DNA of 64,000 bases from Ustulina deusta (Eukaryota > Ascomycota > Sordariomycetes > Xylariales > Xylariaceae). Every line of letters begins with the position of its first letter. Within the stretch, counting starts at the first letter, position 1. The DNA lies in contig JAJNNX010000007.1 of the NCBI GenBank assembly GCA_023159155.1, forward strand, positions 1,364,001-1,428,000, written 5' to 3'. A program made the translations under genes and the position numbers. The notes under the pieces were generated by a model that was not told where the DNA came from, did not search any database, and saw only the letters and a program-made list of their open reading frames with translations. This document shows positions 11,719 to 24,669 of the stretch, piece after piece.

Positions 11719-13776
11719 ATGGCCCCTCGTGTGGTTGTTGTCGGTGGCGGCTGTAAGCAATCCCCATGACAGATACATATACGACACCCAATTGCGATCA
11801 AGGCGCTGACCCTCCTGCTTGTCTAGTGTCTGGTCTCAGTGCCGCCCACACCATCTATCTGGCTGGTGGCAACGTTGTCGTTCTGGACAAGCAAGGTAAG
11901 AGACCGGATGAGAGAACTCGGTTCTCGTCGCATTCCCCTCGGCTGACACCGCCACGACAGGCTTCTTCGGTGGCAACTCCACCAAGGCCACCTCCGGCAT
12001 CAACGGTGCCCTGACCCGAACCCAGATCGACAACAACATCCAAGACAGCGTCAAGCAATTCTACGACGATACACTGAAGTCGGCCCGTGATAAAGCTAGA
12101 CCCGATCTCATCAAGGTTCTCACTTACAAGTCGGCCGCCGCCGTCGAGTGGCTGCAAGATGTATTCAACCTCGATTTGACTCTGGTCTCGCGACTTGGGT
12201 AAGCGAACATCCCTTGTTCCCATTGTAGTGCGCCCGTCATTTTTACTGACGACATTGTAGTGGCCATTCCCAGCCCCGAACACATAGAGGCCACGATGCC
12301 AAGTTCCCCGGTATGGCCATTACATACGCCCTGATGCAGCGGTTAGAGGAGCTCGCCGAGACCGAACCCGAACGAGTCCAGATCATCAAGAAGGCCCGCG
12401 TGACAGGCCTCAACAAGGAGGGCAACAAGGTCACTGGCGTTCAGTATGAATCCAACGGTGAGACCTCGAGCTTCGACGGCCCCGTCGTCCTGGCCACTGG
12501 TGGTTACGCTGCCGACTTTAGTGACAGCTCTCTCCTGAAGAAGCACAGGCCCGATACCTACGACCTCGCCACCACGAACGGCTCGCACGCCACCGGTGAT
12601 GGCCAGAAGATGGTCATGGCCATCGGTGGAAATGGCATCGATATGGATAAGGTGCAGGTCCACCCCACAGGTCTCGTGGATCCCAAAGACCCTGGATCGA
12701 AGTGGAAGTTCTTGGCTGCCGAGGCCCTGCGTGGTGAAGGCGGTCTATTGCTCAACGCAGACGGTGACAGGTTTTGCGACGAGCTCGGCCACAGAGACTA
12801 CGTCTCTGGCATGATGTGGAAGGAGAAGGATAAGGGCAAGTTCCCAATCCGACTCATCTTGAATTCCAAGGCTTCCAACACGTTGGACTTCCACACTCGC
12901 CACTACTCTGGCCGTGGCCTAATGAAGAAGATGAGCGGTCAGCAGCTTGCCAAAGAGATTGGTTGCACGCCCGACCATTTGCAGAAGACCTTCACGACCT
13001 ACAATGCCATTGCTGACGGCAAACAAAAGGACCCCTGGGGCAAGAAGTTCTTCCACAATATGCCCCTTGACATCGACGATACTTTCCACGTCTCCCTCAT
13101 GGAGCCCGTACTTCACTTTACCATGGGTGGTATCGAGATCAACGATAAGGCTCAAGTCCTGAACCAGTCTCAACAGCCTTTCGAGGGTCTGTACGCTTGC
13201 GGTGAGTTGGCTGGTGGTGTCCACGGTGCCAACCGACTCGGAGGTTCCTCGCTGCTCGGCTGTGTCGTCTATGGCCGGGTTGCTGGCGACTCTGCAAGCA
13301 ACTATCTGTTCCAGCAGGCTCTCTCGGGTTCGGCTGGCGCTGCCCAACGCCTTGGTCAAATCTCTCTTCATATCGACCCCTCCCAGCCTGGTAAGGTCTC
13401 CATCGAGTGGGCGAGCGGCGCTACTGCCTCGGCTTCACCCACCGCTCAGAAGACAGACGCTACGCCGGCAGCTGAGGGCACCAAGTCATCTAAGCCTGTC
13501 AAGAAGTTCGAGATTCCCGAAAAAGAATTCACGCTAGAGGAAGTTGCGAAGCACAACACGAAGGACGACTTGTGGGTTGTTGTTAAGGGTGTTGTCATGG
13601 ATCTATCCAACTGGCTCGACGAGCATCCCGGTGGCCCTCAGGCTATCATGAACTTCATGGGCCGTGATGCTACCGAGGAGTTCGAGATGCTGCACGACGA
13701 TGAAGTCATTCCTAAGTACGCACCCGAGCAGGTAATAGGACGCGTCAAGGGCCAGGAGGTCACACTTGAAATTTAG
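11719..13776 (+). CDS. Soluble fumarate reductase (FAD) with C-terminal cytochrome b5 domain
   Basis: Reduces fumarate to succinate with bound FAD, reoxidising reduced flavins or NADH-derived carriers; homologous to yeast Frd1/Osm1. Four exons: 11719-11752, 11827-11895, 11961-12198 and 12261-13776, closing to 618 residues. The N-terminus is the FAD dinucleotide motif itself (VVVVGGGLSGLSAA, residues 5-18), followed by GFFGGNSTKATSGING, the flavoprotein-subunit hallmark. The substrate and FAD domain continues with VVLATGGYAADF, the HPTG motif and GELAGGVHGANRLGGSSL near residues 425-445. After a Ser/Ala/Thr/Pro linker (about 490-515) comes a cytochrome b5 domain, with heme ligands predicted at His569 (EHPGG) and His592 (MLHDD). 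No mitochondrial presequence or signal peptide is visible, so a cytosolic location is likely. The b5 fusion is common in filamentous fungi; its electron-transfer role is inferred. Confidence 0.95.
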
Positions 13777-16700
13777 AGACGCATAGCTGCCGCATCGTAC
13801 CAGATGGTACAAATTTCGAGTCAAGAGAGGAGTGACTCAGACTTGCACGTGGTCTTGGTACGCTTTGGCCCCCCACTCGGGTTGGGCAAATGCGATGCCT
13901 AGGAACATATATTACTATATACACATATACTGAAGCAAGCGAGCATAAAACGGCAGTAGGCATATGTTGGGCGGCACTTCGTAGGTGCATTGTCTCGCAA
14001 GGATCTGTATTGATATCTCGGGAGGAAAGTGGGTTTTTTTAAGCATGAATCAATTGCATTTTTGCTCATGTATATCAGATAATTAAAAATTACGACAAGT
14101 CACGAGACTCGTTCCCTGGTATTTTGAATATGTCTACAGTCTATACATAATTCGTACTCAAGGTCTTGAGTTGTAAGAGGGTTTCTAAGTGCAAGTACTT
14201 TAATATCACGGCTCAGTGTTGAGTTACTTGAGATCGACTAGGGAAGTGGCAAAGGACAACTCCCCGCATACACTTCAGCTTTCTGTGCTTTGCTCGAGTT
14301 TTACCTGACCCCGCCCAGGTATATATCTTTGCTGAACTGTTGGCGAGCGAGGCCGTTGATATCACAGAAACTACGAGAGGCAGAGGACGTCTTTACATTA
14401 TTTTACTTTGATCCGACTCTCCATCCCATGATATACGAGGTGTATTGAACAAGTAGAGGGTTACGTTATTATTTCGGGTTTCTTGGATCCCGTTTTTCCT
14501 TTTGGAAGCCCGAACCCTCAAAACAACCAAATTTTTTCTTTTCTTTGGAGAGTTACTTAGTCTTGGTATATCACGCAGTTGAATATTGTTGACCTCGCTA
14601 TTGCTGCATAGCCGGTTAACCCATTCTCGAAATATGGTTAAAACAACACGCTTTGTGTGTTGGGGGGCATCCCTCCTCTCATAACAAGATACAGACGATA
14701 AACTTGATGGCTTCTACAAGAGCACACGAAGTCTGTGGGCAGGGGGTTGGTTTCGACATAGTAATACCTATCTAGATCATGACATAGTAGAGACTTATTC
14801 CTCATAGCCCATTTTCTCTTGGTCGTAAGACTCTACTCGTACACTAACTACTATGTTAGGACAACTTAAATGGGAGGCAGACATCCGATATCCATCAGGC
14901 ATATGAATTCGGGAAAACCCCATGGTTCAAGCCACAAAGGAATGACATCCTAGTTCGAGTCCCTGTCGAGCATAACGAGAACACCATAACAGAATCTGAT
15001 AGACCGTCTTATCGTCTCTCCATCTACAGGTAATTCTATATCCCCATTAACGGCGTCGCTTGACTTCATCCCTGACGCCGATCTACTAATTTGTAAACTT
15101 GTATATAAAAATTACCCCCTTCAATTTGTCTGGTTTTCTAGGTAGTCTTTGACATAGATATCGTAGTATAGGTAGTCTGACGATATATGTCACCCAACCT
15201 TTCCAGCCCCTTGGGACTTTGTCGTTGAAAGTACCGCGGATACTGTGGGTTCTATCCACCTGCAAATTCACTCACGGCTTCTTGGTTGTTCAGAGTTGTA
15301 TATCAACCATGTACATATATCTGTCGCCATTTTACACCCGAGCACCACGAACGGCAACGTAGCCAATATCATACCTCGAGAGAACAGGATCAATGTACTT
15401 ATTTACATAAATCATTATCTCGAGCCGATCTAATCCTTGCCCCTAAGCGCTCGACCAGGATACCCTACTCAGTTAGTATAAGTACCCAGCCATTATAAGC
15501 ACAACAGGCACCGCAACGTCCTTCCGTCTTACATATATATACGTAGCATGCATGCCTCAATATCAGCCTTACTCTACAAGACAAATCCCTGACACATCTT
15601 AATGTACACCACCGCTAAGCCTAGTCTGTCCTCATCACACACGCACGCACGTACATCTCGGAGATCTCGTCACGACTTCACCTTTTGGTAGTGTATGTCA
15701 CATCCTACCCTCGGAAGGAGTTACCAATAAAAGCATCACCCCCCATTCTCAGTATTCCCTCAAAGCGTGGACAACACCAGCGCATCTAGGCAGAAACACA
15801 ATGTCTATCCTGGCTTCTTTGCACCAAATCTCACCCGGCGTCTGCCACGAGGATGCGAACTGGTTAGATAGGCCTCGACGCACATACCGTTCCTTATCCT
15901 TCCAACGGACCCAGAGTAGGTAGGTAGTCTAGCAGAGCCAATGTCGTCTGAATCGGTATGGGATATCATCCGAGACGTGCTGACTATCCACCCTACCTAT
16001 GCATCGTCTCTATAGACTGGCTGAGTAAGTACGCATACATATCGGTGGAAGATTTCCTCTTCCGTATCCGGTTGGTAGGCAAACCATGTTTGGCTCGGCG
16101 AATATCCTGCACCGAATGTACGGGGGACTATCGAGGAGAGGGTTGGGATCATTACCTCGCAAGGACGTATGAGGGGAATATAGATAGGAAACATGGCAGA
16201 AATCAATAAGTCGGTATAACTGCGTAGGTAGTCAGACCAACGAAAGCAGTGAGTAACACCATCTATCATAGAGAAGTTGACTTAGCACTGCCGAGATCGC
16301 GAAGGGCAAATACATACTACAGACGAACATATCCAAGCGCAAACCACAACGCCGTGTTTCGACGCGCACGTCTACAATGTAACGTCCCCCTTCAAGGAGA
16401 CAGAGAGGCACAGTGCCGATTTGTGTCTCGCGTCTCTCTGTCGGGAGTGGCTGTGATGTGATGGCAGCTGGCCCAATCTACACTAGGTGGTTCAGTCTAG
16501 CGATATGAAGTCGAGCGCCATGCAGCACGCCGTGCATAAGGTCCTAGGTAGCTGGATGTATCTACATAGAGGATGTTTTACAACCCGTCCTCCTCCTCGT
16601 CGCCCCCTGTGTCTAGTATAAGAAAGGATAGCTCGGCCTTGCGCCGAGGCTTGGCGAGACAGGAGGCTGATATACGGGGAATAGATGGCCCGTGATCGTT

Positions 16701-19700
16701 GCTTCTTTCGACCCGAAGTGGGCAGCGATGTTATCTGCGAAACTGTTAGGTATTAGTTGAGGTTGGGCACCTGCAGGAGAGACAGAAATGGCTATCTCGA
16801 GAAGAAACAAGGCCCGTGGGAAGAGTCGGTGTTCTAGAAGGATGTGGTTATGTAGGTAGTGTGTCGGGGAAGAGGAAAAACCCTGGGACCGAAAGCGTGT
16901 CTACATATCTTTCGACTCTATGCACACGAGTGCGTATTGAGTGATCTAGTATGAAATAGGCTTCTATCTAGTCTAGTTGCTCTATCTATCCTATATGCTG
17001 GCTGGGGAATTTCGAGAGCTTGGCCGTAACGGAAATATGTCGCATCCACCTTCTCATGTCACACGCCTCGCCGTTAGACAGCCAAGGACCCTGGATTCTC
17101 GCTGAAGGGCTTGGGAGGGTTCTGTCCATTTACGATGCTGGAGCGCTCCCAAGGAATGAAAAGGTTGATGAAAGTGTCCAACGCGTTACACCAAGATGCC
17201 CGCCTTTCAAGGCAATGGTAAGCTGTACCAGAAATGATTTCCAAGGAGGACCGACATCAAGATTGGTATCAGAGCGTTCCTCGAGATGAGCATTGAACGC
17301 CTCTTACACACAATGACCTCATGGTCCATGCACAAGAGAGACAGACACGAGACTTGACACCCTCAACCATTGGCTCGTGGAAACAAACCAAGATGAGGAT
17401 CATGTGTCAAGGCGGCCAAAGCAAGCGATTGGACTTTGCGATGTCGTCTCAGGAGTATGGGAAGGGCCGAGCATCTGCTAGGAACCGCATGGTGTTCTTG
17501 TAGCACATTGAAACTACATACGCCGTCGTCCACAAGCTGGGGTCAATAAGGGGGCGCGTACGTCATTTAATGAGGAGGAATCCATCCTTGCTGTCTCCCT
17601 ATTCGGGGCACGTTCAATAGTGAGCAACCAAGAGTTTGTGCCGATAGACGCACGGGCGACAACCGGTTACCAATTCATTTGCAACTGATCCTAAAGGATT
17701 AGTGGGCTGATATAGTGTAATGTGCAGGTATGGATATAATACTTAGTATAGCGTACGATGTGGTAGGTACACCAGGCACGTTGAATTTCATCTACGTTAC
17801 ATCAACCAGGTGAGATTAAACACTATCTAGATTCGAATGAAGACACGCCCCAGAATATTTTCGCGTTGCGGACGGCTAGAACGTAACGTAGCGTAAATGT
17901 CTATCTCGTCAAATGTCAAGTGAGCAAGCTATATTTTCAAAAGGACCACGGGTCATCAGCCACGACAAGCGTTCTACTCCTCGGCATGCTTGTCGTGTAC
18001 AGTCTTATCTTGTGCGACATTTTCTTGGTGCTGCTGCTGCTGTCGTTCCATCTAATTCTGGAACCAGAAGTGTAGCCTACGTACTTAGAACTACGTAGTG
18101 TAGTTTCTTGCGAGGAAGAAGCTCCGGCCATGGCATCATGGAATCTGTGTTAGATGTTATGTCGCCCTCTCCCCCTCTCGAGCATACTGTTCTTTCAAGA
18201 ATAGGTGGTTGCCATCGTCACGAGTTGAGTCATGTCGACGGATACCGAGGCATTTGCCGACCACACTAACGAACGAACAAGTAATGAATGGATATGGTCA
18301 CACCTCGTTCGACAGTCACAGCCCGCTCGCATGTGGGAATACCTAGTGTGCTGTGTGACAGAGCAACGCCAAGCTGGTTATACACTAGACTAACATCCGT
18401 ATTGCTTCGTTACACATTTCATGGTGAGACAGATTGGTAACATATTCAGCAACGACGAATGGAAGAGGCAGTGAAGGGTCTGCAATCGCCTGTCAGGTGC
18501 TTGCTTGTGTTTTTGCGCTAGGTGTGATTGGCATGCCTTAGTTTCTGTGCTGTGGTGGCCCTGCCTCGTATGATGTTGAATTCACACTGTTGGTGACGAT
18601 GATACAATGAAGCCGGAATCTGTACGTAAATGACCTTGGCTAGCGTGTTGGTTGGACGTGGACCAGAACATCAATACCGGTATCTGCACACTAGAGAGAA
18701 AGATGGAGGGCATAAGCTGAGAAGATTTGTAATAGGCATAGTCGGTAACAAGGGGCTAATGTATATACTTAGAACGAACGCGGATAGAAGATGGGGGCTG
18801 ATCAAGAGCGGAGCGATTGGGAGCGTGATTCTCGGGTGGCGGATGTGTGGTGGAGGTATAGGATGGGAGGGAGTCAGGCGACGAGGAGCAAGCTCGTGGG
18901 AACCGTAAGCCCGTTGACACCAAGTCAAACCTCGGACGCAGTCAGATCGTGCGTATGTCATCACACACACAGCTATGCCGTGTCCTGTGCACTCCTGTCG
19001 ACAGCTACATAGCTTCTAGAAGTCGTCACAAGCGAGGTCTTAGCTGAGAAATAACTGGGCAAGTTCTTCGCGGATACTGGTGGTTGGTACAAGTGACTTG
19101 CAATGCTGACCGGAGATCTGGTGATCTTACCGCAGTAGTTTGAATTCCTGGCGCCGTGTTACCTATGACTTATTGGGTATTGGGCACTTAGGCATCGTGG
19201 TGGGATAGAGAGAAAAAGAGAAGAAGAAAAAAGGGACGTTGATGATAAAACGTGGGTGTTGTCGAGGTGTCACAATGGCAGAATGACAGGTAGGTACCTA
19301 CATACATTTAGGTATACTACATAAGGTACGTCCACTACCTTTCTGTATGTCGAGTACAGGTTTAAGTACAAGTACCTACATTACAGGTAACATGGTCAAT
19401 GTTGGAAGTGGAACTGCCCAGGGTACATACATAAATATGTACATATAAAATATAGATAAATTGGATCTATGCATATTTAAATATATATAAATCATTAATC
19501 CATTTAGAGGGTATATGTACATATGTAGGTATTATCTGCTTTGGCCCTCCTTGACAGTCTAGATCCTAGGTATCACCACACCACCTACTTCTATATAGAG
19601 TGACGAGTTATAGTAGGTATGTTACACAAGTGACTCACTCGCTTGTACATAGTCGATACAGCAGAAAGCAGAAAAGAAAGTTCTTTCCATTCGACTTTCT

Positions 19701-22504
19701 GAAGGGCCTATTTCGGGTTAAGGCGACCTTGTAAGTCCGTGAGCGTGGGACCAGAAGACCGAAGGACCACAACAGCGCATGTTGTTTTCCTTCCATGCCT
19801 GCTTCTTTTTCTCTTCCACTTTTCCCGATCCGTGCCCGACACACGCCCGTGTCCTGCATGTGTATAGCACTTCCCCGCGAATACTATTTGGTCACTTGCC
19901 GTTTGTGGCCTCGCGCTGGATTCTTGGTCAGAAGTCTATTCCGGATTGGGTTTGGTACACAGGTAACTCCGTACTGTCTAGTGTTGGTAGGGAGTGCACT
20001 TGGCAGACTACCTACATCCTAGTGCCAGTTGCTCTTCTCAAACTCGGGATGGTATGGTGATGGTATGTAGGCCTTGCTCGATAATATCTAGCTCGTGAAG
20101 CCATTAATCTTATGCGAAATGACTGCTGACTACATGATAGGAAGCAGCCTTTGCTTCAGTTGGTCGATTGGAACTCCAAGCAACCATACTCAGATAGCAC
20201 TGCTTGGACTTCAAAGTACCTATGCAGCGCGGTATGCCTTAGATAGACCTTGGGCCTTGATTTACCAATGCCAGTTGGTCCCCGAGAAGCTGGGCTGGTG
20301 TTACACACCAGCTGAGACAGACGATGGATACGCCGTGACATGGCGTCGTCGCGCTCCATTTCGTACCTTGTCGACTCTCCTGGACACTACCCTCCTTCAC
20401 TAGTGTTCCGCCACTGTATGCACGCTGTACGGGATAGGGATGTTATCTGGGCATTGTTTGCAATGTTTCCTGTGGTATGACGACGTCTGAAGCCTTGGGG
20501 CCCCATGGCACAACGCGCTGCCCTACAGGTACGATGCATTCAGCCTGCATGCTACCTCTTCTAGTGTAAGACATCGAGGGCCCAACACCGATGACAGCAC
20601 CATTTCTGAGGAGCCTTGCTCCTTCTGAAGAACACCTCTCGAGATACTTAGTGTATATATGTTATAGTGCACGCTGTGGCAATGCTTCATCAAGTCCTAA
20701 AGGTAGTGTACATAGAGGTATCGTCAGAGCCGAGAAGGCTAAGATCAAACCATTACGTATCGCCTAGCTAGGTAGGAAGGGTCAGTTCAGCTAGGTATGT
20801 AGTATAGTAGGTATAGTCACTGTAGTGAATAAGTACCATCGTCGTCATGGTCTGTTTTCTGACCCTTTATTAATATTACCCATGTTGGGCATACGCAGCA
20901 AGCACTTTTTATAGAATCGACGAGATTAGCCCTCGCTGTCATCACTCACTCACAATAGGTAGGTAGGGTACAGACTACCGCTGTGTAGTACCTATTGGTA
21001 CGCCAACCATCGATTACGTATATTGTACAGGTATAAATTATTCTGGCCTCATCTGCCGGACACCGAACCCTTCTTCTCGTTGCACCAGGAGGTGGAGTGC
21101 CTACACTGCACTTGACTAGGGACACCCGATTATATACCGACGTAGGCAGTATGTAGGAGTAATCTTACTTCAAGTGGCTATGTATACCTACCTACCTATA
21201 CTACTGGTAGGTAGGTAAGGTAGGTATGACTGAAAAGCAAGAAGAAAGATCTTAGCGGGATACTATGTTCCACTGCGTAAGTCTCTACTTAGACCAGAGA
21301 GCATTCGGGATACCTACACACTTACAATATACACGTAGGTGAGCAGTCGACACTCTGCTGCCAACTCATTAGCCAGTTAAATTCCAAGCGATATTTGGTC
21401 CTGTAATTGACAGTTCGGAGAACCCCAACATCGAGCAGCTCTCTTTCTATTCAGCCACCTATGTTTTGATGGGGGCTTCATTCCTACTCACCCCTGAATT
21501 CCTTCTCGGGTACTGTAACGAACCGCGCCACATCTCTATGCGTATGTTTACATGTAAACTGTACATACGGACCTAGTAGCTAAGAAGAAGCGGAAGAAGA
21601 GAGAGAGACGGTAAGTACATTGTAATCATTACACTATAATTAGGGAAGCGTTGCCAATACCGCCAATGGCAGGTCGAATCCCAAGCCACGGCGAGCTCTC
21701 GCGTCCCACAACATAACACATCCTGCCAAGGTCTAGTGCTGTGTGAGTGTACAAGGCCTACCAAGACTACCCGCATTTAAAGTGGCTTCCCAGACGCGGA
21801 TCGAAGGCTAGCCCGAATAAGCCGTTATGGGTGGGTTGACACACACAAGACACTGCACGGAGTCTTCCTGGTAGCGAATGAGATGACAGCTGGGCTGGGG
21901 AACATTCTGCACAGGGCCTTTGGGGGCAGGTAAGTCTGGGGGTGCTTGTTCTCCCCCCCGAAAGAATACTTACCTAAGGTATTCGGCAATGTACACTACA
22001 CTCACTGCATAGTACAGCACCCAGGTAGGTATTTACTGCCGAGGCAGTCTACCACCAGCTAGGTGCCTACAGCACTTTAAGGACTATTAGGAGGTTCATT
22101 CGCTTAAAGACGCCCTCTTCGCTCCCAACACCCAATCATGTTCCACCATATACCCCTGGCTTGATCTTGGCGCGTCCACTATACGTCCTAATAGGCGGCA
22201 CGCAACCCGCACTTACCTACATATACCTCAGTAGGTAAGTAGGTACTGAATGCTATCAGCTAGTAGGTTAGGTACATATTGTACTGCACTAGCCCGCCCT
22301 CATCATCACGCCTAACTGCTACCCACCTACCTAGTAGGTACGGTTAGGTACTGAACAGAACAAGCAGCACTGTAGGCTCTCACCACCTACATTGCAGGTA
22401 CCTTGCACTAGCTAGTGTAGGCGGCGTGGTGCTGGCTGATCCTGGCGGATCCTGGCTCTTGACCCTCGTTGCTGACCGACTGACCTTGAACTTGGGTGTG
22501 TCGC

Positions 22505-22545
22505 CCTCTCTCTCTCTCTCTATCTCTCCCTCTCCCGCCTTTTCG
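22505..22545 (+). promoter_or_regulatory. CT-rich promoter/leader tract of the sugar transporter
   Basis: A nearly pure pyrimidine run with a (CT)n core, about 260 bases upstream of the transporter ATG. Such tracts commonly sit at transcription start regions of strongly expressed filamentous-fungal genes. Assignment rests on position and composition only. Confidence 0.4.
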
Positions 22546-22684
22546 CTCGCTGTCGCGGCCGCTGTCAACTTCTCCACTCGACCTGGTCACTCGAGACCTC
22601 TGGGTTCTCTCCCTTCGTTGTATTATACCCACTCTCTATCTACACCACACCATATTTCCTGCTCCATCTCAACCTGTCCCGTCC

Positions 22685-22690
22685 ATGTGA
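22685..22690 (+). promoter_or_regulatory. Possible start-stop upstream ORF (ATGTGA)
   Basis: An ATG immediately followed by TGA lies 115 bases before the transporter start, downstream of the CT-rich tract and so probably within the mRNA leader. Start-stop elements are known to stall ribosomes and lower translation. The transcription start is not known here, so inclusion in the mRNA is inferred. Confidence 0.3.
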
Positions 22691-22799
22691 TCCCGCAAAT
22701 TCCAACCTCGACCTCAACCCCAACCCTTCTCTTCTTCGACCGCCTTCGAGACGACCGTCGCATCGATTACGCTGGCTTGACGTCCCAACACCATCCGCC

Positions 22800-24669
22800 A
22801 TGGCAATAGCCATGGGATGGCAGAAACCGGACAATGTCGCCGGGTCCTCTGCGCCGGCCATCATGGTCGGCCTCTTCGTGGCGACCGGCGGGATTCTGTT
22901 CGGATACGATACTGGGTGAGCATGCATTTCCTCGTTTATTGCTTAATTGATCCATCTTGTTTGCTGCTCTGGTCCGCATTGCAATGCACTGCTGACACGG
23001 CTTATTTGCTGAAAGCACCATCAACGGCATTCTCGCCATGTCATCGTTTAAGAAACAATTCAGCACCGGCTATCCCAACGACGACGCACCCGACCTTCGA
23101 CCTGCTCAAATATCTATTATTGTCGCCATTCTCAGCGCCGGAACCTTCGCCGGTGCCCTGATTTCCGCTCCATTTGGCGATTGGATTGGCCGTCGGTTGT
23201 CCATTATCGCCTCCATTGGCGTTTTCATTCTCGGTGTCATATTCCAGGTTACCGCCAGCGCGCTTCCGTTATTGTTGGCTGGAAGGTATGTCTTGAGTGG
23301 GACTAGAGTGCTTATCTCGGGGAAGCCCCTGCGTTGACGCGAACTCTCTAGGTTCTTTGCCGGCGTTGGAGTCGGCGCCGTGTCCGTGCTTGTTCCGCTC
23401 TACCAGTCCGAGATGGCTCCGAAATGGATTCGTGGGACGTTAGTTTGCGCATATCAGTTTTCTATCACCGTTGGCCTATTAGCCGCGTCTATCGTTAACC
23501 AATTGACCTACCAATTACCGGGAGCCGCCGCATACCAGATTCCTTTCGGCCTTCAACTCACCTGGGCCGTAGTTCTTAGTCTCGGCCTTCTCATCCTACC
23601 AGAAACGCCGCGATATCTCATCAAACGTGGCGATAAATATGCCGCTGGCCTCGCGCTCAGTCGTTTAAGACGCCTTGATATTACACATCCAGCCCTCCAG
23701 GAGGAACTCGCCGAGATTGAAGCAAACCACGAATACGAACTCGCTCTCGGCTCCGCCTCATATCGCGACGTCTTCACGGGCTCTCCACATCTCGGTCGCC
23801 GAATCTTAACTGGCTGCGGACTTCAAATGCTTCAACAACTTACTGGTATCAACTTCATTATGTATTATGGAACTACGTTCTTTTCCGCGGCTGGCGTTGT
23901 CAATCCCTTTACGATTTCTCTCGTCTTGAACGTTATCAACGTCGTCTCTACTGTCCCGGGTCTTTTTGTGGTGGAAAGCTGGGGCCGTCGAAGGCTTTTA
24001 ATTGTCGGTTCGATAGGGATGGCTATCTGTCAATTGGTCATCGCCATTTTCTCGACCGTCGCTTCCGATATGAAAGGATTGGTTGCAAAACTACTAATTG
24101 TTTTCCTCGCCTTCTTCGTTTTCTTCTACGCTGCCTCTTGGGGTCCAGTTGCTTGGGTGGTCACATCCGAGATTTATCCCCTCAAGGTTCGAGCGAAATC
24201 CATGTCGATTTCTACGGCATCCAATTGGTTGCTTAACTTTGGCATCGCATACGGAACACCATTCCTCGTTGAAGAAGGAACTGGATACGCCTCTCTAGGA
24301 TCTAAGGTCTTCTTCCTCTGGGGCGCGTTTTGTATTCTAGGGGCTGTCTTCGTGTATTGTATGGTTTTCGAAACCAGCAAGATCAGCCTCGAACAGATCG
24401 ACGAGATGTACGAGCGAGTACATCTCGCATGGAAGAGCAAAGGCTTTGAACCAAGTTGGAGCTTCCAACAACTCCGCGACGAAGGATTCGCCGACAGTGG
24501 TATCCCGCCGGCAGAACATGAGCCTGAACCTCCGAGAACGGGTTCAACAGCTACTGATACGAGTATACAAACGATACAAACGACGGGAAATCACACGGAA
24601 AACAGCGAATCGGACGAGGATAAAGCAATTCGCGAGTTGGGATTGAGCAATGTCGACTTTAGCTATTGA
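22800..24669 (+). CDS. MFS sugar (hexose) transporter
   Basis: Plasma-membrane proton-coupled sugar transporter of the major facilitator superfamily, about 567 residues. Exons 22800-22915, 23016-23285 and 23352-24669 (116, 270 and 1318 nt) close in frame. Family signatures in order: GGILFGYDTGTINGIL in TM1; GDWIGRR in loop 2-3; the PETPRYLIKRG motif after TM6; QQLTGINFIMYYGTTFF in TM7, which lines the sugar site; ESWGRRRLL in loop 8-9; and GPVAWVVTSEIYPLKVRAKS in TM10. Twelve hydrophobic segments can be traced. The final 80 residues are a hydrophilic Thr/Glu-rich cytosolic tail. The sequence resembles the fungal high-affinity glucose transporter/RCO-3 group, but the exact sugar cannot be fixed by eye; a sensor role is possible. 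Start: ATG at 22800, 39 codons before intron 1, which splits the DTG codons as is common in this family. Confidence 0.93.

Larger units (their letters stand above)
13777..22799. other. Nine-kilobase gene-poor interval
   Basis: I find no supportable protein gene, tRNA or rRNA here on either strand; the longest frames (about 60-100 codons) have no recognisable motif, conserved splice phase or composition change. The stretch is rich in AGGTA/TACCT words: 19289-19345, a hairpin at about 21185-21226, and 22206-22404. AT-rich patches lie at 14030-14100 and 19430-19520. The final 300 bases (about 22490-22560 onward) form the pyrimidine-rich leader of the sugar transporter. Non-coding RNA genes cannot be excluded from sequence alone. 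Confidence 0.55.

Noticed and set aside
14951..14970. tRNA B-box-like string (GTTCGAGTCC)
   Set aside because: No matching A-box or cloverleaf could be built around it.
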